From assembly GCF_001623075.1 (NCBI RefSeq), contig NZ_LMCF01000220.1, positions 1 through 47,150 of the forward strand: DNA of 47,150 bases, read 5' to 3'. Below the pieces are notes generated by a model, which was given only the letters and a program-made list of their open reading frames with translations, searched no databases and was not told where the DNA came from. Below, piece by piece: positions 8,542 to 18,319 of this stretch. The number at the start of each line of letters is the position of its first letter. Within the stretch, counting starts at the first letter, position 1. Both the position numbers and the translations under genes were made by a program. Source of the DNA: Pseudovibrio sp. Ad37. GTDB lineage: Bacteria; Pseudomonadota; Alphaproteobacteria; Rhizobiales; Stappiaceae.

Positions 8542-11031
8542 CTAAGCGCTTTCCACCTTACAAGCGCACTTTTTGTAGTCGGTTTCTTTCGAAATCGGAC
8601 AAGTGGCATCGAGCGTAAGCTTGTTGGTCAACTGGTTTGCATCGAAGAAAGGCATGTAAACCAAGCCTTTTGGAACCTTGTTCCGGCCTCGGGTTTCAAG
8701 CCGCGTCAGCACTTCACCACGACGAGTGGAGATAGTGACTTCCTGCCCTCTACGAAGACCGCGTTCCCGTGCATCTTGCGGATGCATGAACAGAACAGCA
8801 GACGGGAATGCCCGGTGAAGCTCTGGGACGCGCTGCGTCATGGAACCTGTATGCCAATGTTCCAGCACACGCCCGGTGCAGAGCCAGAGGTCATACTCAT
8901 TGTCTGGCATTTCTGCTGGCGGTTCATAAGGCGCGAAGATGATGTTCGCCTTGCCATCAGGCTTACCGTAGAATTTAACGCCCTCACCTGTTTTAACGTA
9001 AGGATCGTATCCTTCGCGGAAGCGATAGAGTGTTTCCTTGCCATCAACCACTGGCCAGCGAAGGCCGCGCGCTTTGTGGTAGACGTCAAAGTCAGCCAAG
9101 TCGTGCGCATGGCCACGCCCAAATCCGGCGTACTCTTCAAACAACCCTTTTTGAACGTAGAAGCCGAAGTCTTCGGACTCATGGTTGTTGAAGCCTTCTT
9201 TGACCTCAGAGACCGGGAACTTATCGACAACACCGTTTGCATAAAGCACTTCAAAGAGTGTCTTGCCGCGCAACTCAGGCATTTTGGCAAGCTGTTCTTC
9301 AGGCCAGACTTCCTCTGTCTTGAAGTACTTGGAGAACTCCATAACCTGCCAGACATCTGACATGGCTTCACCCGGAGCTTTCACCTGCTGACGCCAGAAC
9401 TGGGTACGGCGCTCTGCGTTACCATAGGCCCCTTCTTTTTCCACCCACATGGCTGTTGGCAGAATAAGGTCCGCAGCCATTGCCGTGACCGTTGGATATG
9501 GATCAGAAACGACAATGAAGTTCTCAGGATTACGATACCCCGGCCAGCCTTCCTCATTCATATTAGGAGCTGCTTGCAGGTTGTTCGTACACTGAACCCA
9601 ATAGGCATTCAGCTTGCCATCTTTAAGCATCCGATGATGCAGAACTGCATGGTAGCCAGGCTTGGCAGGGATTGTTCCTTCAGGAATTTTCCAGGCAGTC
9701 TCACAGATTTCACGATGCTTCGGATTTTTAACCACCATGTCTGCAGGCAGACGGTGTGCAAACGTTCCGACCTCACGGGCAGTACCACACGCAGATGGCT
9801 GACCTGTCAGCGAAAATGGACCATTGCCAGGCTCAGAGATCTTACCGGTCAGGAGATGAATGTTGTAGCAGAGGCTGTTCACCCAGCTGCCGCGTGAGTG
9901 CTGGTTAAAGCCCATTGTCCAGAGAGACATCACCTTCCGGTTAGGATCAGCAAAGATCTTCGCCAGCTTCAGAAGCTTATCAGCAGGAACTCCAGACATT
10001 TCCTCTGCATACTCAAGTGTATACTTGGAAACGAGCTGCTTATACTCCTCAAAGTCAATCTTGGAGATCTTACCGGAGCCTGCATTTTCAGCTGCCTGCT
10101 CGCGCGGATCATTCGGGCGCAAACCATAACCAATATCTGTCGCGGTTTTTGTGATGTTGACGTGCTTATTGACGAAGTCCCAGTTCACCGCATCATTTTC
10201 GATGATGTAGTTCGCGATGAAGTTGAGGATCACCAGATCGCTCTGTGGCGTAAACACCATGCCGTTGTCAGCAAGTTCAAAACAACGATGCTCAAAAGTA
10301 GAGAGCACATGAACTTCGCAGCCCGGTTTGGTCAGACGCGTATCTGTGATACGAGACCAAAGGATTGGGTGCATCTCAGCCATATTCGAGCCCCAAAGCA
10401 CGAATGCATCGGCAAGCTCCATGTCATCATAGCAACCCATTGGCTCATCAATACCGAAGGTCCGAATAAAACCAGCTACAGCCGACGCCATGCAATGACG
10501 AGCATTAGGGTCAATATTATTGGAGCGCAGACCGGCCTTCATAAACTTGGAAGCAGCGTAACCTTCCCAGATGGTCCACTGACCAGAGCCAAACATACCA
10601 ACTGCAGTTGGGCCTTTTTCCTTCAATGCGTCCTTAAACTTTTCGGACATGATAGTGAAAGCTTCATCCCAGGAGACAGGCTCAAACTCACCATGTTTGT
10701 CATAGACACCAGCGGTCTTGCGGAGCAGCGGCGTTGTCAGGCGATCCTTGCCGTACATGATCTTGGAAAGGAAGTAGCCTTTGATACAGTTCAATCCGCG
10801 GTTCACTGGAGCATCAGGATCACCTTGGGTGGCGACAACACGGTCGTCTTTAACACCCACAAGGAGAGAGCAGCCTGTTCCGCAAAAGCGGCAAACAGCC
10901 TTGTCCCAGCGTATATCGGAGGCTTTTCCCTGAGCCTCAGCGGACTTTGGTAAAGCGATGCCAGCCGCAGAAGCAGTTGCTGCAACCGCTGCTGACTTTA
11001 TAATATCTCTGCGAGATGCCGTGATTGACAT
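8542..11031 (-). CDS. napA: NapA, catalytic subunit of periplasmic nitrate reductase
   Basis: Molybdenum enzyme reducing nitrate to nitrite in the periplasm, 829 residues, the normal family length. A Tat signal [10 protein letters not shown] (about 6-15) is followed by an AEA-type cleavage region near residue 33. The 4Fe-4S ligands are Cys47, Cys50, Cys54 and Cys82 (CRFCGTGC ... NCIKG). Cys180 in [12 protein letters not shown] is the expected molybdenum ligand. The C-terminal molybdopterin dinucleotide domain ([13 protein letters not shown]) is intact. It lies 13 bases after napD, which makes its Tat-binding chaperone. No damage is visible. Confidence 0.97.
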   Translation of the reverse strand: MSITASRRDIIKSAAVAATASAAGIALPKSAEAQGKASDIRWDKAVCRFCGTGCSLLVGVKDDRVVATQGDPDAPVNRGLNCIKGYFLSKIMYGKDRLTTPLLRKTAGVYDKHGEFEPVSWDEAFTIMSEKFKDALKEKGPTAVGMFGSGQWTIWEGYAASKFMKAGLRSNNIDPNARHCMASAVAGFIRTFGIDEPMGCYDDMELADAFVLWGSNMAEMHPILWSRITDTRLTKPGCEVHVLSTFEHRCFELADNGMVFTPQSDLVILNFIANYIIENDAVNWDFVNKHVNITKTATDIGYGLRPNDPREQAAENAGSGKISKIDFEEYKQLVSKYTLEYAEEMSGVPADKLLKLAKIFADPNRKVMSLWTMGFNQHSRGSWVNSLCYNIHLLTGKISEPGNGPFSLTGQPSACGTAREVGTFAHRLPADMVVKNPKHREICETAWKIPEGTIPAKPGYHAVLHHRMLKDGKLNAYWVQCTNNLQAAPNMNEEGWPGYRNPENFIVVSDPYPTVTAMAADLILPTAMWVEKEGAYGNAERRTQFWRQQVKAPGEAMSDVWQVMEFSKYFKTEEVWPEEQLAKMPELRGKTLFEVLYANGVVDKFPVSEVKEGFNNHESEDFGFYVQKGLFEEYAGFGRGHAHDLADFDVYHKARGLRWPVVDGKETLYRFREGYDPYVKTGEGVKFYGKPDGKANIIFAPYEPPAEMPDNEYDLWLCTGRVLEHWHTGSMTQRVPELHRAFPSAVLFMHPQDARERGLRRGQEVTISTRRGEVLTRLETRGRNKVPKGLVYMPFFDANQLTNKLTLDATCPISKETDYKKCACKVESA

Positions 11032-11044
11032 GTTTTGCCTCCCG

Positions 11045-11305
11045 TTAGGCCGCCTTCAAGTCAGGGTCAGTGTTTGGTTCGAATTGATGATAGGTAAGTG
11101 CAGCGGATACGACGCCCGGCGTCCGGTGAATTTCTAGCACCTGCTGATCAGCGAAGGACTCTTCCGTATCCTCTGCAGTCACAACGAGCTGACTTGTATC
11201 CTCTTTGGTGATATGAACTTCCACGCCCGGCAGGGCGGACAATGCTTCAGAAACCTCTTGGGTTTTTCCCGCTAAGCAACTAACGAGAACGCCGCAAATG
11301 TTCAT
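11045..11305 (-). CDS. napD: NapD, chaperone for NapA maturation
   Basis: An 86-residue cytoplasmic chaperone that binds the Tat signal of NapA and delays export until the cofactor is inserted. The start [18 protein letters not shown] and the ferredoxin-like alternation with [17 protein letters not shown] are typical of NapD. The ATG overlaps the napF stop by four bases and the gene lies directly before napA. Confidence 0.92.
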   Translation of the reverse strand: MNICGVLVSCLAGKTQEVSEALSALPGVEVHITKEDTSQLVVTAEDTEESFADQQVLEIHRTPGVVSAALTYHQFEPNTDPDLKAA

Positions 11306-11808
11306 AGAACCTCCTCTTGGAGTTTAATTTCGCGCATTTCGATGGATCCATTGGGACAGGCAACAAGGCAGGCACCGCACCCGGTACAGGCTTCACTGTC
11401 CAAATCAGGAATTTGCTGGCCACCCAGGCCAAGATGAAATCGGATTGCCCTCAACTCACAAAAGTCAGCGCAAGCCCGGCACGCGATCTTTTGATAAGAA
11501 AGGCAGTTGGAGCCGATCGTTGCTTTCATTGCCCAAGGTGCAGCTCCGGTCTTGACCAGTGCTCCCTCTTTGCAAACGTCGACGCACGCTTCACAGAAGG
11601 TGCAGGGTCCCACTCCAAAATCGACAACAGCCAACCTACTCCGCTCAGAAATTCGAAGGATCTTTTCAGGACACGCCGAAACACAGTCACCGCAACCGGT
11701 GCATACATCGGAAAATTCAACTTTACCAATACTGTAAAGCGGACACGGCTTATCCTCCGCATACTTGGACATACCAAGAAAATACCGCCTTCCCATCTGC
11801 GTTTGCAT
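11302..11808 (-). CDS. napF: NapF, ferredoxin-type maturation protein
   Basis: A 168-residue cytoplasmic Fe-S protein that helps assemble NapA's iron-sulfur cluster. Four Cys groups are present: CTGCGDCVSACP (36-47), CTFCEACVDVC (69-79), a variant group with Cys102, 110, 113 and 117, and CTGCGACLVACP (141-152). There is no signal peptide. It is the first gene of the operon; two close starts (11808 and the Met five residues in) cannot be separated. A perfect FNR-type box lies about 61 bases upstream. Confidence 0.92.
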   Translation of the reverse strand: MQTQMGRRYFLGMSKYAEDKPCPLYSIGKVEFSDVCTGCGDCVSACPEKILRISERSRLAVVDFGVGPCTFCEACVDVCKEGALVKTGAAPWAMKATIGSNCLSYQKIACRACADFCELRAIRFHLGLGGQQIPDLDSEACTGCGACLVACPNGSIEMREIKLQEEVL

Positions 11809-11840
11809 GATAGAATCAACTTCTCAACTGAACTGAGAAA

Positions 11841-11882
11841 AATATATCAACGAGATTACTTTTATATTTTGATTGCAATCAA
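11841..11882 (-). promoter_or_regulatory. nap promoter with perfect FNR-type box
   Basis: TTGATTGCAATCAA (11869-11882) is a perfect FNR box. With its centre at -41.5, the start of transcription would be near 11834, and a TATATT -10 (minus strand, 11846-11841) falls in the right place, leaving a leader of about 25 bases before napF. This is class II FNR geometry and implies induction under low oxygen, or by a Dnr/NnrR-type relative. Confidence 0.8.
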
Positions 11883-11912
11883 ATTGAATGCTTCAGAAAT
11901 ACTGGTACGAAT

Positions 11913-11940
11913 AACTCAATATTTAAATTTAACTTGAGTT
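11913..11940. repeat. Inverted repeat upstream of the nap promoter
   Basis: AACTCAA (11913-11919) and TTGAGTT (11934-11940) are perfect inverse complements with 14 AT-rich bases between. The centre is about 51 bp upstream of the FNR box. It could be a second regulator site, but the spacing is wide and no family is recognised. The rest of the gap to the porin gene (11941-12256) shows no gene. Confidence 0.4.
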
Positions 11941-12256
11941 TATATCTCACGTTTCCGTGATAATTTAGCTTTTGTCCATATTTCAAATTACTTTAAACTA
12001 AACTAATTTAGTGATTTCTGAAGTAAAGTCAGTGCGTTCATCAGAGCACCTCAAAATTCAGACCTGAAACCAACTATTTTAAAGCTGAAATTTTGTACTG
12101 CTTATGTGGAAGCTGATGCACTTTGTAAAACTATTACGCGCACTCAAAAACACAAAGATTACAGTGGATTTCCATGTACTTTTTCTTGGTCGCACGCTGA
12201 TGTTTTTTGCAAGTGATTTGCACTCTCAACTCCGGTCAAAATCGTGGGTGATTTGC

Positions 12257-13537
12257 TCAGAAATCTATCGATAATTCAAAACCTGCTACGACGGCGTTAG
12301 AAATATTTCGCCGTCCATCGGGATTGATAACGTATTGCAAATCTGCAGTCCAATAAGCCCACGGCGCTAGTTGGAATCTATGATTTACTTCCACAACCAT
12401 TTCATATGATTGGCCCGCAAGATCTTCACTAAACAGTCCCCAAATCACACCCAAAGCAGTAACGTCCTCATCCCGGTCAGGAAATAATCCTCGGTAATAA
12501 AGCCCTGCGTTCCCCCCCCAGGGAAACGTATTTACGCGCTGTTCAGGTGCAAACGTAACAACTCCCCAAACCATCAGTCCTTGGTCACCGCTTTCTCGAT
12601 AAACCATTTGATCCGCGATTGCGTAAAGTCCCCAATTTCCAGCCTTTTTCAAAGCTGGATCAGCTAGAAATGTGTAATCACTGCTATCGTAGTACCCACC
12701 AAGATGATAACGACCGGGCAACCCCCAGCCTATCTTATCTTTACCAACAAATAGTCCGCCTTGGCCGATATAAAGAATCCCATCTTCAGGATTGAATCTG
12801 AAGTTAAAACCACGATCTGCATTAATTAACGCATCCGCCGATGCATTGTAGAGGCCTCCCGATACATAAAGGAAAGGCGACATTAAGTACCTGCCGTAGA
12901 GTCCCCATTGGTTGAAGGGATCAGTCGTAAAGGAATGAATATTCGCACCAATCTGCGACGGTGTCCCATTTGCTCCATTGTTTACGTAGTAGTGAAAGGC
13001 TTCGGTGCCAGCAAAGGACTTTCCGACAGTTAATCGACCGACTTCGATGTCCACGGCCTCATCCCAAAGAGTTTGTGAGAATTTCAACTGCGAAAGGCCA
13101 AAGATTTTACCTATAAACGCTTGGTTAACATCAAACTTATTTCCAATTGTTTCTGCCGAGAGATCCTGGCCTAGTCCTTGCGAAAATCCAAATCCAAATT
13201 TAGCTCCTTTCCAGCCTGCGATCCTTTCCAGATTTAATTCAATGCTGCTGATGAAAGCGCCTGAGTATGCTCTTCCCTGAGAAAGTCCTCCAACAGGATT
13301 AGCCAGGAAATCACTTACTAAATTCGAAAAGAATTCAACTCCTTCCTGCTTTAGATTTGTCCTGACCCCTCCCCAGTCACCTGTTGCTTTGTCCCATTTT
13401 TCCCAACCTAAGGGCCAATGCCCCGTCTCCGCTTTTGCTATTCTCAAAAAGTTTGTAGGAAAGCAATGACACGCCAGCAGCATCCAACAACAGCTTACAA
13501 CACACACAAATACTTTCTGGGCAGAAGCGAGTTTCAA
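12257..13537 (-). CDS. OprB-family carbohydrate-selective porin
   Basis: A 426-residue outer-membrane porin. The start carries a long export signal (to about residue 36, ending AKA); an internal MLLAC could also be read as a lipobox, which would be unusual for a porin. The mature part opens with the family hallmark GDWGGVRTNLKQEGVEF and continues as beta-strands with repeated Gly/Tyr/Trp patterns (YYDSSDYTF, GLYAIADQMVY), ending in FELSIDF. OprB porins admit sugars across the outer membrane. It is isolated by the nor terminator upstream and a long gap downstream, so it is probably monocistronic. A link to the distant alpha-glucoside locus is possible but unproven. Confidence 0.85.
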   Translation of the reverse strand: MKLASAQKVFVCVVSCCWMLLACHCFPTNFLRIAKAETGHWPLGWEKWDKATGDWGGVRTNLKQEGVEFFSNLVSDFLANPVGGLSQGRAYSGAFISSIELNLERIAGWKGAKFGFGFSQGLGQDLSAETIGNKFDVNQAFIGKIFGLSQLKFSQTLWDEAVDIEVGRLTVGKSFAGTEAFHYYVNNGANGTPSQIGANIHSFTTDPFNQWGLYGRYLMSPFLYVSGGLYNASADALINADRGFNFRFNPEDGILYIGQGGLFVGKDKIGWGLPGRYHLGGYYDSSDYTFLADPALKKAGNWGLYAIADQMVYRESGDQGLMVWGVVTFAPEQRVNTFPWGGNAGLYYRGLFPDRDEDVTALGVIWGLFSEDLAGQSYEMVVEVNHRFQLAPWAYWTADLQYVINPDGRRNISNAVVAGFELSIDF

Positions 13538-13678
13538 CCGTTGCCTCTCCTGTTAGGAAACACCAAATCAGATGGAACGCAGCACAACTCCAGTGGAACA
13601 ACGCTATGCTGGCACATTAATTTTTGCTTCTGAATTGATAAAACTGTCAGTCAGAACAATCAGATGAACACTGCGCAC

Positions 13679-13708
13679 AAAAAAAGCGCAATCTATATAG
13701 ATCGCGCT
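13679..13708 (-). terminator. Terminator of the nor operon
   Basis: On the minus strand AGCGCGATCTA (13708-13698) pairs with TAGATTGCGCT (13695-13685) with one mismatch and is followed by seven T (13685-13679). It lies 29 bases after the last small gene of the nor operon. Confidence 0.85.
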
Positions 13709-13736
13709 CGACTTCCGATGCTCGCAAAGCAGTTAA

Positions 13737-13985
13737 TCAGTCTAACAGACCGTCTGCTTTATCCATGAGGTAACGGATATGTTTTGCAAAGGGATACGCA
13801 AACGGATAGCCTAAAACAACGCCACCAGCCATCGCCAGGTAAGGTGACATCACCGGCCATCCAACCCATGAAAAAATCAGCGACAAGAAGAAAAGGTTGA
13901 TACCGACCGCTCCAATACCCAGCGGGTAAAGATAGAGTGCCAGCCTTGTTACACTGATGCGATTGCTGAGGTCTTCTTCACTCAT
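13737..13985 (-). CDS. Small membrane protein at the end of the nor operon
   Basis: An 82-residue protein with two predicted membrane helices (LYPLGIGAVGINLFFLSLIF and PYLAMAGGVVLGYPFAYPFA) and a charged C-terminus (KHIRYLMDKADGLLD). ATG 13985 is chosen because it overlaps the stop of the preceding 63-residue gene by four bases; the longer frame to 14054 runs through that gene. I do not recognise the family firmly. Its place as the last nor gene, before a strong terminator, suggests a role in assembly or function of nitric oxide reductase. NorE (a larger CoxIII-like protein) is absent here. Confidence 0.75.
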   Translation of the reverse strand: MSEEDLSNRISVTRLALYLYPLGIGAVGINLFFLSLIFSWVGWPVMSPYLAMAGGVVLGYPFAYPFAKHIRYLMDKADGLLD

Positions 13986-14173
13986 CTGCCTTTTACAACC
14001 CGGTGCACGACATAAAGTGAAACAACCAGCATAACAGTAGCGAGACCAAACCACAGCTCAGCAGTCGCACTTTGCGGCTGAGGCACAGGACGTTGGTATC
14101 CGGAAACTGCAGCCATTGCGGACAAAGGCAGCAGACCTGCCATAAAGCCCATAACCATATAGAAAAGCTTCAT
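13982..14173 (-). CDS. Small membrane protein of the nor operon (63 residues)
   Basis: Begins MKLFYMVMGFMAGLLPLSAMA, a signal-like or first membrane segment, and has a second helix (LWFGLATVMLVVSLYVVHRV) near its C-terminus, leaving a short periplasmic Pro/Gln-rich linker. It starts three bases after the norD stop and overlaps the next gene by four bases, so it is clearly part of the operon. Small single- or two-helix proteins (NorF, NnrT and similar) occur with nor genes in other alphaproteobacteria; which of these it matches cannot be decided here. Confidence 0.75.
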   Translation of the reverse strand: MKLFYMVMGFMAGLLPLSAMAAVSGYQRPVPQPQSATAELWFGLATVMLVVSLYVVHRVVKGR

Positions 14174-14176
14174 AAT

Positions 14177-16129
14177 CTAATACTCCCTTGTCAGGCTTCT
14201 ATAGATATCCGGTAGCGCACGTGTCAGACGTTCCGGATTTGGAAAGAGCGTATAACCACCTTTGCCAAAGATACGGGCAAACCAATCCTGCCCATCCTCA
14301 TCAACAATCACACCATGAACAGCCATGCCCAGTTTACGGGCTTCACGAACAGCCATATGACTGTCTTCAATTCCGTGAATGCCTTCATAGTGATCAAGAT
14401 CGTTCGGCTTTCCATCTGTTAGTACAATCAAAAGCTTCCGCTGTGTTTGCTGCAAGGCAAGCTGCGCAGTGGTATGCCGGATCGCCGCTCCCAAACGGGT
14501 GTAGTAACACGGCTTAAGCCCACCAATCTTTGCAATCACCTCATCCGTCATAGGCTCGTTGAAGTCTTTGGCTTTGTTCATGAAAACCCGGTCGCGTTTC
14601 AATGAAGAAAAACCCCAGACGCCAAGATGATCACCACTTGCATCAACACCGCCAGACAAAGCAGCAAGCGCGGCCCCCGCAATCTCGATAACACTGGAAT
14701 CGCCAACCGCACTCTCAGTAGAACGGGATGTATCAAGTAACATTGCAACGGATAGATCGCGCTCAACCGCACGTGAATCCTGGAAGATCCGATCGGATGC
14801 GTAACCTGAAGCCTTTAGATCAACCTGAGCCGTCACCAAAGCATCCAGATCCAGCTCACTGCCTTCAGCCTGACGCATCTGCATGATCCGCTTTGGACGC
14901 AACGCTTCAAACTGACGCTTCACTTGTCGAATACGGCGCTTATGGTAAGGATCTGTCAGCAGCACGCTCTCATAATCAGGCTCGGCATCCTTCTCCAGAA
15001 CGCGGCAATGATCTTCTAAAAACTTACGTTGGCGGTGATCCCACTCAGGATATGTGAACTTGTCGGAAAGGCGTTCGTGGTCTGCATCTTCTGGAGACAA
15101 ATCCAGATGCAGTCGCAACCGTGTCGCTGCTTTCCGCTGATTTTTCGAAAGGCTGATATAATCCTGATCAGCAGCAGCTTTCTGCGCATTTTCCTCTTCG
15201 TCGTCATCGGTACTGCGATTGAGGTTCATGCTTTCTACCCAGGAGAGGATCGCCTCAAACCGGTGTAGAATAAAACTGTCTTTACGATCCGCCTGCTCCC
15301 GCTTTTCGCGTTTAGCTTTGCGTTTCGTTGTTGCACTTGATCCTTGCGGCGTAGGCGGCGCCTGCTCATCTGAGCGCTCTTCACCACGTTCACCATTCAC
15401 CAACTCGCTGGAAACCCAGATCGGTACAGGCGCAAAGGTGCAATATCCGCGCGGAGCTGTCAGTTTCCAGCGCTCATCAACACATTCCATCGCCTTGCGA
15501 ATTGTTGCACTTGTGCTGGTGACAGCCCGCGGGCCACCAAGCAATTCCAGAACAATAGCTTCAACTGCAGCTTCCCACTCAGGAAGACTTGGACGCTTAC
15601 GGGTTTGCAGAAGAAACTCGCAGGACTGACGGAAGAAATCATGGAGACCAACGCACTTGCCCCAAACACGTTCAATCGCCTGTTTGGCCAAAGCCAATGC
15701 CTGAACATCCGCCTGCAACGGATCCTCTGGTTTTGCCTGCACATCGCAGTTCGCTGCAAATGCAGCAAGCCAGATGTAATGGGCCCGGTTCATTTCGGCC
15801 TCTGGAAAAACGCCAAGAACCGGAGGAAGTCTCAAACGTTCGCCGTCAAACTCTGGCAGAAAGATTGTTTCTGCAGCGTTGCCGAGCTTGCGTTTTACGG
15901 GCATGCGGTAGGTTGAAGCCGTCGCCGGAGCTTGACTGATCTCGACTTTAGCTTCACCACCTAACCCGCGAAACACCACTTGCACGGAGGTGCGAAGCTT
16001 AGCCAGCTCGACCTCCATATCCTCATGGTGCACTGGAGCACCCAGGCTTGAAGCATAATCATGCCACAGATTACCTACGGCTTCTTCAGGCTCTAAAAAC
16101 TCCAGTATTTGCTCTTTCATCAGGCTCAC
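14177..16129 (-). CDS. norD: NorD, VWA-domain protein for nitric oxide reductase activation
   Basis: A 650-residue cytoplasmic protein that works with the AAA+ protein NorQ to mature or activate NorBC. The C-terminal von Willebrand factor A domain (about 455-650) shows the metal-binding motif DTSRS (466-470) and later LTDGKPNDLDHY. The middle is charged and low in complexity (KRKAKREKREQADRKD, then DDDEEE near 308-313). It overlaps norQ by four bases. Length and architecture agree with NorD of other denitrifiers. Confidence 0.93.
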   Translation of the reverse strand: MSLMKEQILEFLEPEEAVGNLWHDYASSLGAPVHHEDMEVELAKLRTSVQVVFRGLGGEAKVEISQAPATASTYRMPVKRKLGNAAETIFLPEFDGERLRLPPVLGVFPEAEMNRAHYIWLAAFAANCDVQAKPEDPLQADVQALALAKQAIERVWGKCVGLHDFFRQSCEFLLQTRKRPSLPEWEAAVEAIVLELLGGPRAVTSTSATIRKAMECVDERWKLTAPRGYCTFAPVPIWVSSELVNGERGEERSDEQAPPTPQGSSATTKRKAKREKREQADRKDSFILHRFEAILSWVESMNLNRSTDDDEEENAQKAAADQDYISLSKNQRKAATRLRLHLDLSPEDADHERLSDKFTYPEWDHRQRKFLEDHCRVLEKDAEPDYESVLLTDPYHKRRIRQVKRQFEALRPKRIMQMRQAEGSELDLDALVTAQVDLKASGYASDRIFQDSRAVERDLSVAMLLDTSRSTESAVGDSSVIEIAGAALAALSGGVDASGDHLGVWGFSSLKRDRVFMNKAKDFNEPMTDEVIAKIGGLKPCYYTRLGAAIRHTTAQLALQQTQRKLLIVLTDGKPNDLDHYEGIHGIEDSHMAVREARKLGMAVHGVIVDEDGQDWFARIFGKGGYTLFPNPERLTRALPDIYRSLTREY

Positions 16130-16923
16130 CCGTAAACAACTGCGATCAAATCACGAAGCGCAACCTGAACATCAGGCTCATCACTCAGTGGCTCAACAAC
16201 AGAGTATTGCAGTGCTTTCTCGACTGGCATACCACCAGCAATCAGGGATGCAGCATAAATCAGCAAGCGAGTGGAAACACCCTCTTCCAGATCCAGGCTG
16301 GAAAGACCGCGGATATGGCCGGCAAGACGAACCAAAGATTTGGAACGCTCAACATCCAGTCCGCTTTCTTTAGCAACGACCTGTATCTCGGTTTCCGCAT
16401 CAGGAAAATCGAAGGTCGTGGAGAGGAAGCGCTGCCGTGTGGAAGGCTTCATCTGCTTCAGAACGTTCTGATAGCCAGGGTTGTAACTGGCAACGAGCAT
16501 GAAGTTCGGAGGAGCTTGCAGCTCTTCGCCAGTTCTCTCAATGATGAGACGACGACGGTTATCGGTCAGCGGGTGCAAAACAACCGCGACGTCTTTCCGT
16601 GCTTCGATCACTTCATCAAGATAGCAGATCGCACCTTCGCGAACAGCGCGGGTCAGCGGGCCATCAACCCACTCAGTCACGCCGCCTTTAAGCAGGTAAC
16701 GACCAATAAGGTCTGCTGCGGAAAGATCATCGTGGCAAGCCACGGTGTAGATCGGACGACCCAGCTTTGCGGCCATGTGTTCCACAAAGCGGGTTTTGCC
16801 GCAGCCCGTCGGCCCCTTCAAAAGAAGGGGCAGACCTTTGTTAAAAGCCGTTTCAAATAATGCACATTCATCGGCGATAGGCTGATAATAGGGCACATCA
16901 AAAACGTGGTTCTGTACAGTCAT
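16126..16923 (-). CDS. norQ: NorQ, MoxR-type AAA+ ATPase
   Basis: A 265-residue ATPase of the CbbQ/NirQ/NorQ group, partner of NorD in inserting iron or activating nitric oxide reductase. Walker A is GPTGCGKT (37-44), Walker B ICYLDE (99-104), and sensor-like elements (LVASYNPGYQ, then STRQRFLSTTFDFP) follow. It overlaps norB by one base and norD by four, suggesting coupled translation. Confidence 0.95.
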   Translation of the reverse strand: MTVQNHVFDVPYYQPIADECALFETAFNKGLPLLLKGPTGCGKTRFVEHMAAKLGRPIYTVACHDDLSAADLIGRYLLKGGVTEWVDGPLTRAVREGAICYLDEVIEARKDVAVVLHPLTDNRRRLIIERTGEELQAPPNFMLVASYNPGYQNVLKQMKPSTRQRFLSTTFDFPDAETEIQVVAKESGLDVERSKSLVRLAGHIRGLSSLDLEEGVSTRLLIYAASLIAGGMPVEKALQYSVVEPLSDEPDVQVALRDLIAVVYG

Positions 16924-18308
16924 TAACGACCACCTTCCAGAACTGCTTGGGCTTCAGGAGTACTACCGGTCGTTGGTTTGGAACCAGAGTTCGCTGTGAA
17001 CAATTCCTTGCGCGGTACGAGCAGGGAGTAGATGAACAGCAGAGCACCAATCACAACAGCCGCACCAGCACCGAAGCGCATGATGTAGAACACTGTCAGC
17101 TGGTCCTGTACGGACATGAAGTCTTCACCAACAACACGCTGCATGTGTGTCTGGATGGTTCCAGCAAATGTCAGCACGAAGGTCATGAAGGACATACCAC
17201 CAGTCATGAGCCAGAAGCTGCCCATATTGAGAACTTGGTTGTATGGATTACGACCCTTAAGCAATGGCATTGCGTAAGTGAAGATCGCAAGGTTCAGAGC
17301 AACGTATGCGCCGAAGAAGGCAAGGTGACCGTGCGCTGCAGTGATCTGTGTACCGTGTGAGTAGAAGTTCACACCGTGCAGAGTATGCAGGAAGCCCCAT
17401 ACGCCAGCGCCGAAGAACGCGACAGTTGCAGAACCGAGAGACCACAGCAGTGCTGCTTTGTTTGGATGGTTCTTACGACCTTTCCAGACCATGACGAAGG
17501 AGAAGGTCATCATCAGGAAGAATGGTATGACTTCTAAAGTAGAGAAGACGGAACCAATCCACTGCCAGTAGCCAGGCAAGCCGATCCAGTAATAGTGGTG
17601 TCCTGTACCAAGAATACCGGAGAACAGAGCAGTCGCTACGATGATGTAGAGCCACTTCTCGATCACTTCGCGGTCAACACCGGTGAGTTTCAGCATCAGG
17701 AAGCCAAGGATGGAAGCCATCACAAGTTCCCAGGTACCTTCTACCCAAAGGTGAACAACGTACCACCAGTACATTTTATCAAGGCTCAGGTTGTCTGGGT
17801 TGTAGAATGCAAACAGCCACAGCAGGGAAAGAGCCCAAAGGCCAATCACCAGAATGTTTGTGATCGCAGTCTTACGACCTTTCAACACAGTCATTGAGAT
17901 GTTGAAGAGGAAGATCAACGCAGCAACAAGAATGCCGACTTTAACCCAGAGCGGCTGCTCGAGGAATTCACGGCCTTCATGGATGCCCATGATGTAACTG
18001 ACAACAGCACCCAGTGTACCAACCACAAGAATGATCAGCTGAATGTAAGCGAGCTTAACGGAGTGGATCTCACGTTCGCTCTCTTCCGGGATGATGAAGT
18101 AAGCCGCACCAAAGAAGCCGAGCAGAAGCCAGACGATCAGTGCGTTGGTGTGCAACATGCGAACGATGTTGAACGGCAGCAACTCCGAAAGGAAGTTAGG
18201 TGCAACATAAATCCAGCCAGCGAGCAAACCGCCCAGAACCTGGATTGCGAATAGGCCAAGCGCAGCTACGAAGTAGGCATACGCGACTTTTTGAGAACTG
18301 TATTTCAT
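16923..18308 (-). CDS. norB: NorB, catalytic subunit of cNOR nitric oxide reductase
   Basis: A 461-residue integral membrane protein with about 12 helices, a heme-copper oxidase relative that joins two NO to N2O. Expected ligands are present: His53 and His328 for heme b, His326 for heme b3, and His186, His237 and His238 for the non-heme iron. Glu190, Glu194 and Glu259 correspond to the conserved glutamates of the family. There is no N-terminal quinol-oxidase extension, so it is the short, cytochrome c-dependent type, which fits the adjacent norC, 11 bases upstream. Confidence 0.96.
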   Translation of the reverse strand: MKYSSQKVAYAYFVAALGLFAIQVLGGLLAGWIYVAPNFLSELLPFNIVRMLHTNALIVWLLLGFFGAAYFIIPEESEREIHSVKLAYIQLIILVVGTLGAVVSYIMGIHEGREFLEQPLWVKVGILVAALIFLFNISMTVLKGRKTAITNILVIGLWALSLLWLFAFYNPDNLSLDKMYWWYVVHLWVEGTWELVMASILGFLMLKLTGVDREVIEKWLYIIVATALFSGILGTGHHYYWIGLPGYWQWIGSVFSTLEVIPFFLMMTFSFVMVWKGRKNHPNKAALLWSLGSATVAFFGAGVWGFLHTLHGVNFYSHGTQITAAHGHLAFFGAYVALNLAIFTYAMPLLKGRNPYNQVLNMGSFWLMTGGMSFMTFVLTFAGTIQTHMQRVVGEDFMSVQDQLTVFYIMRFGAGAAVVIGALLFIYSLLVPRKELFTANSGSKPTTGSTPEAQAVLEGGR

Positions 18309-18319
18309 AATACCACCCC

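Noticed and set aside
9898-10953. A 351-residue plus-strand frame opposite napA
   Set aside because: It is the antisense shadow of an intact napA and has no recognisable domain.
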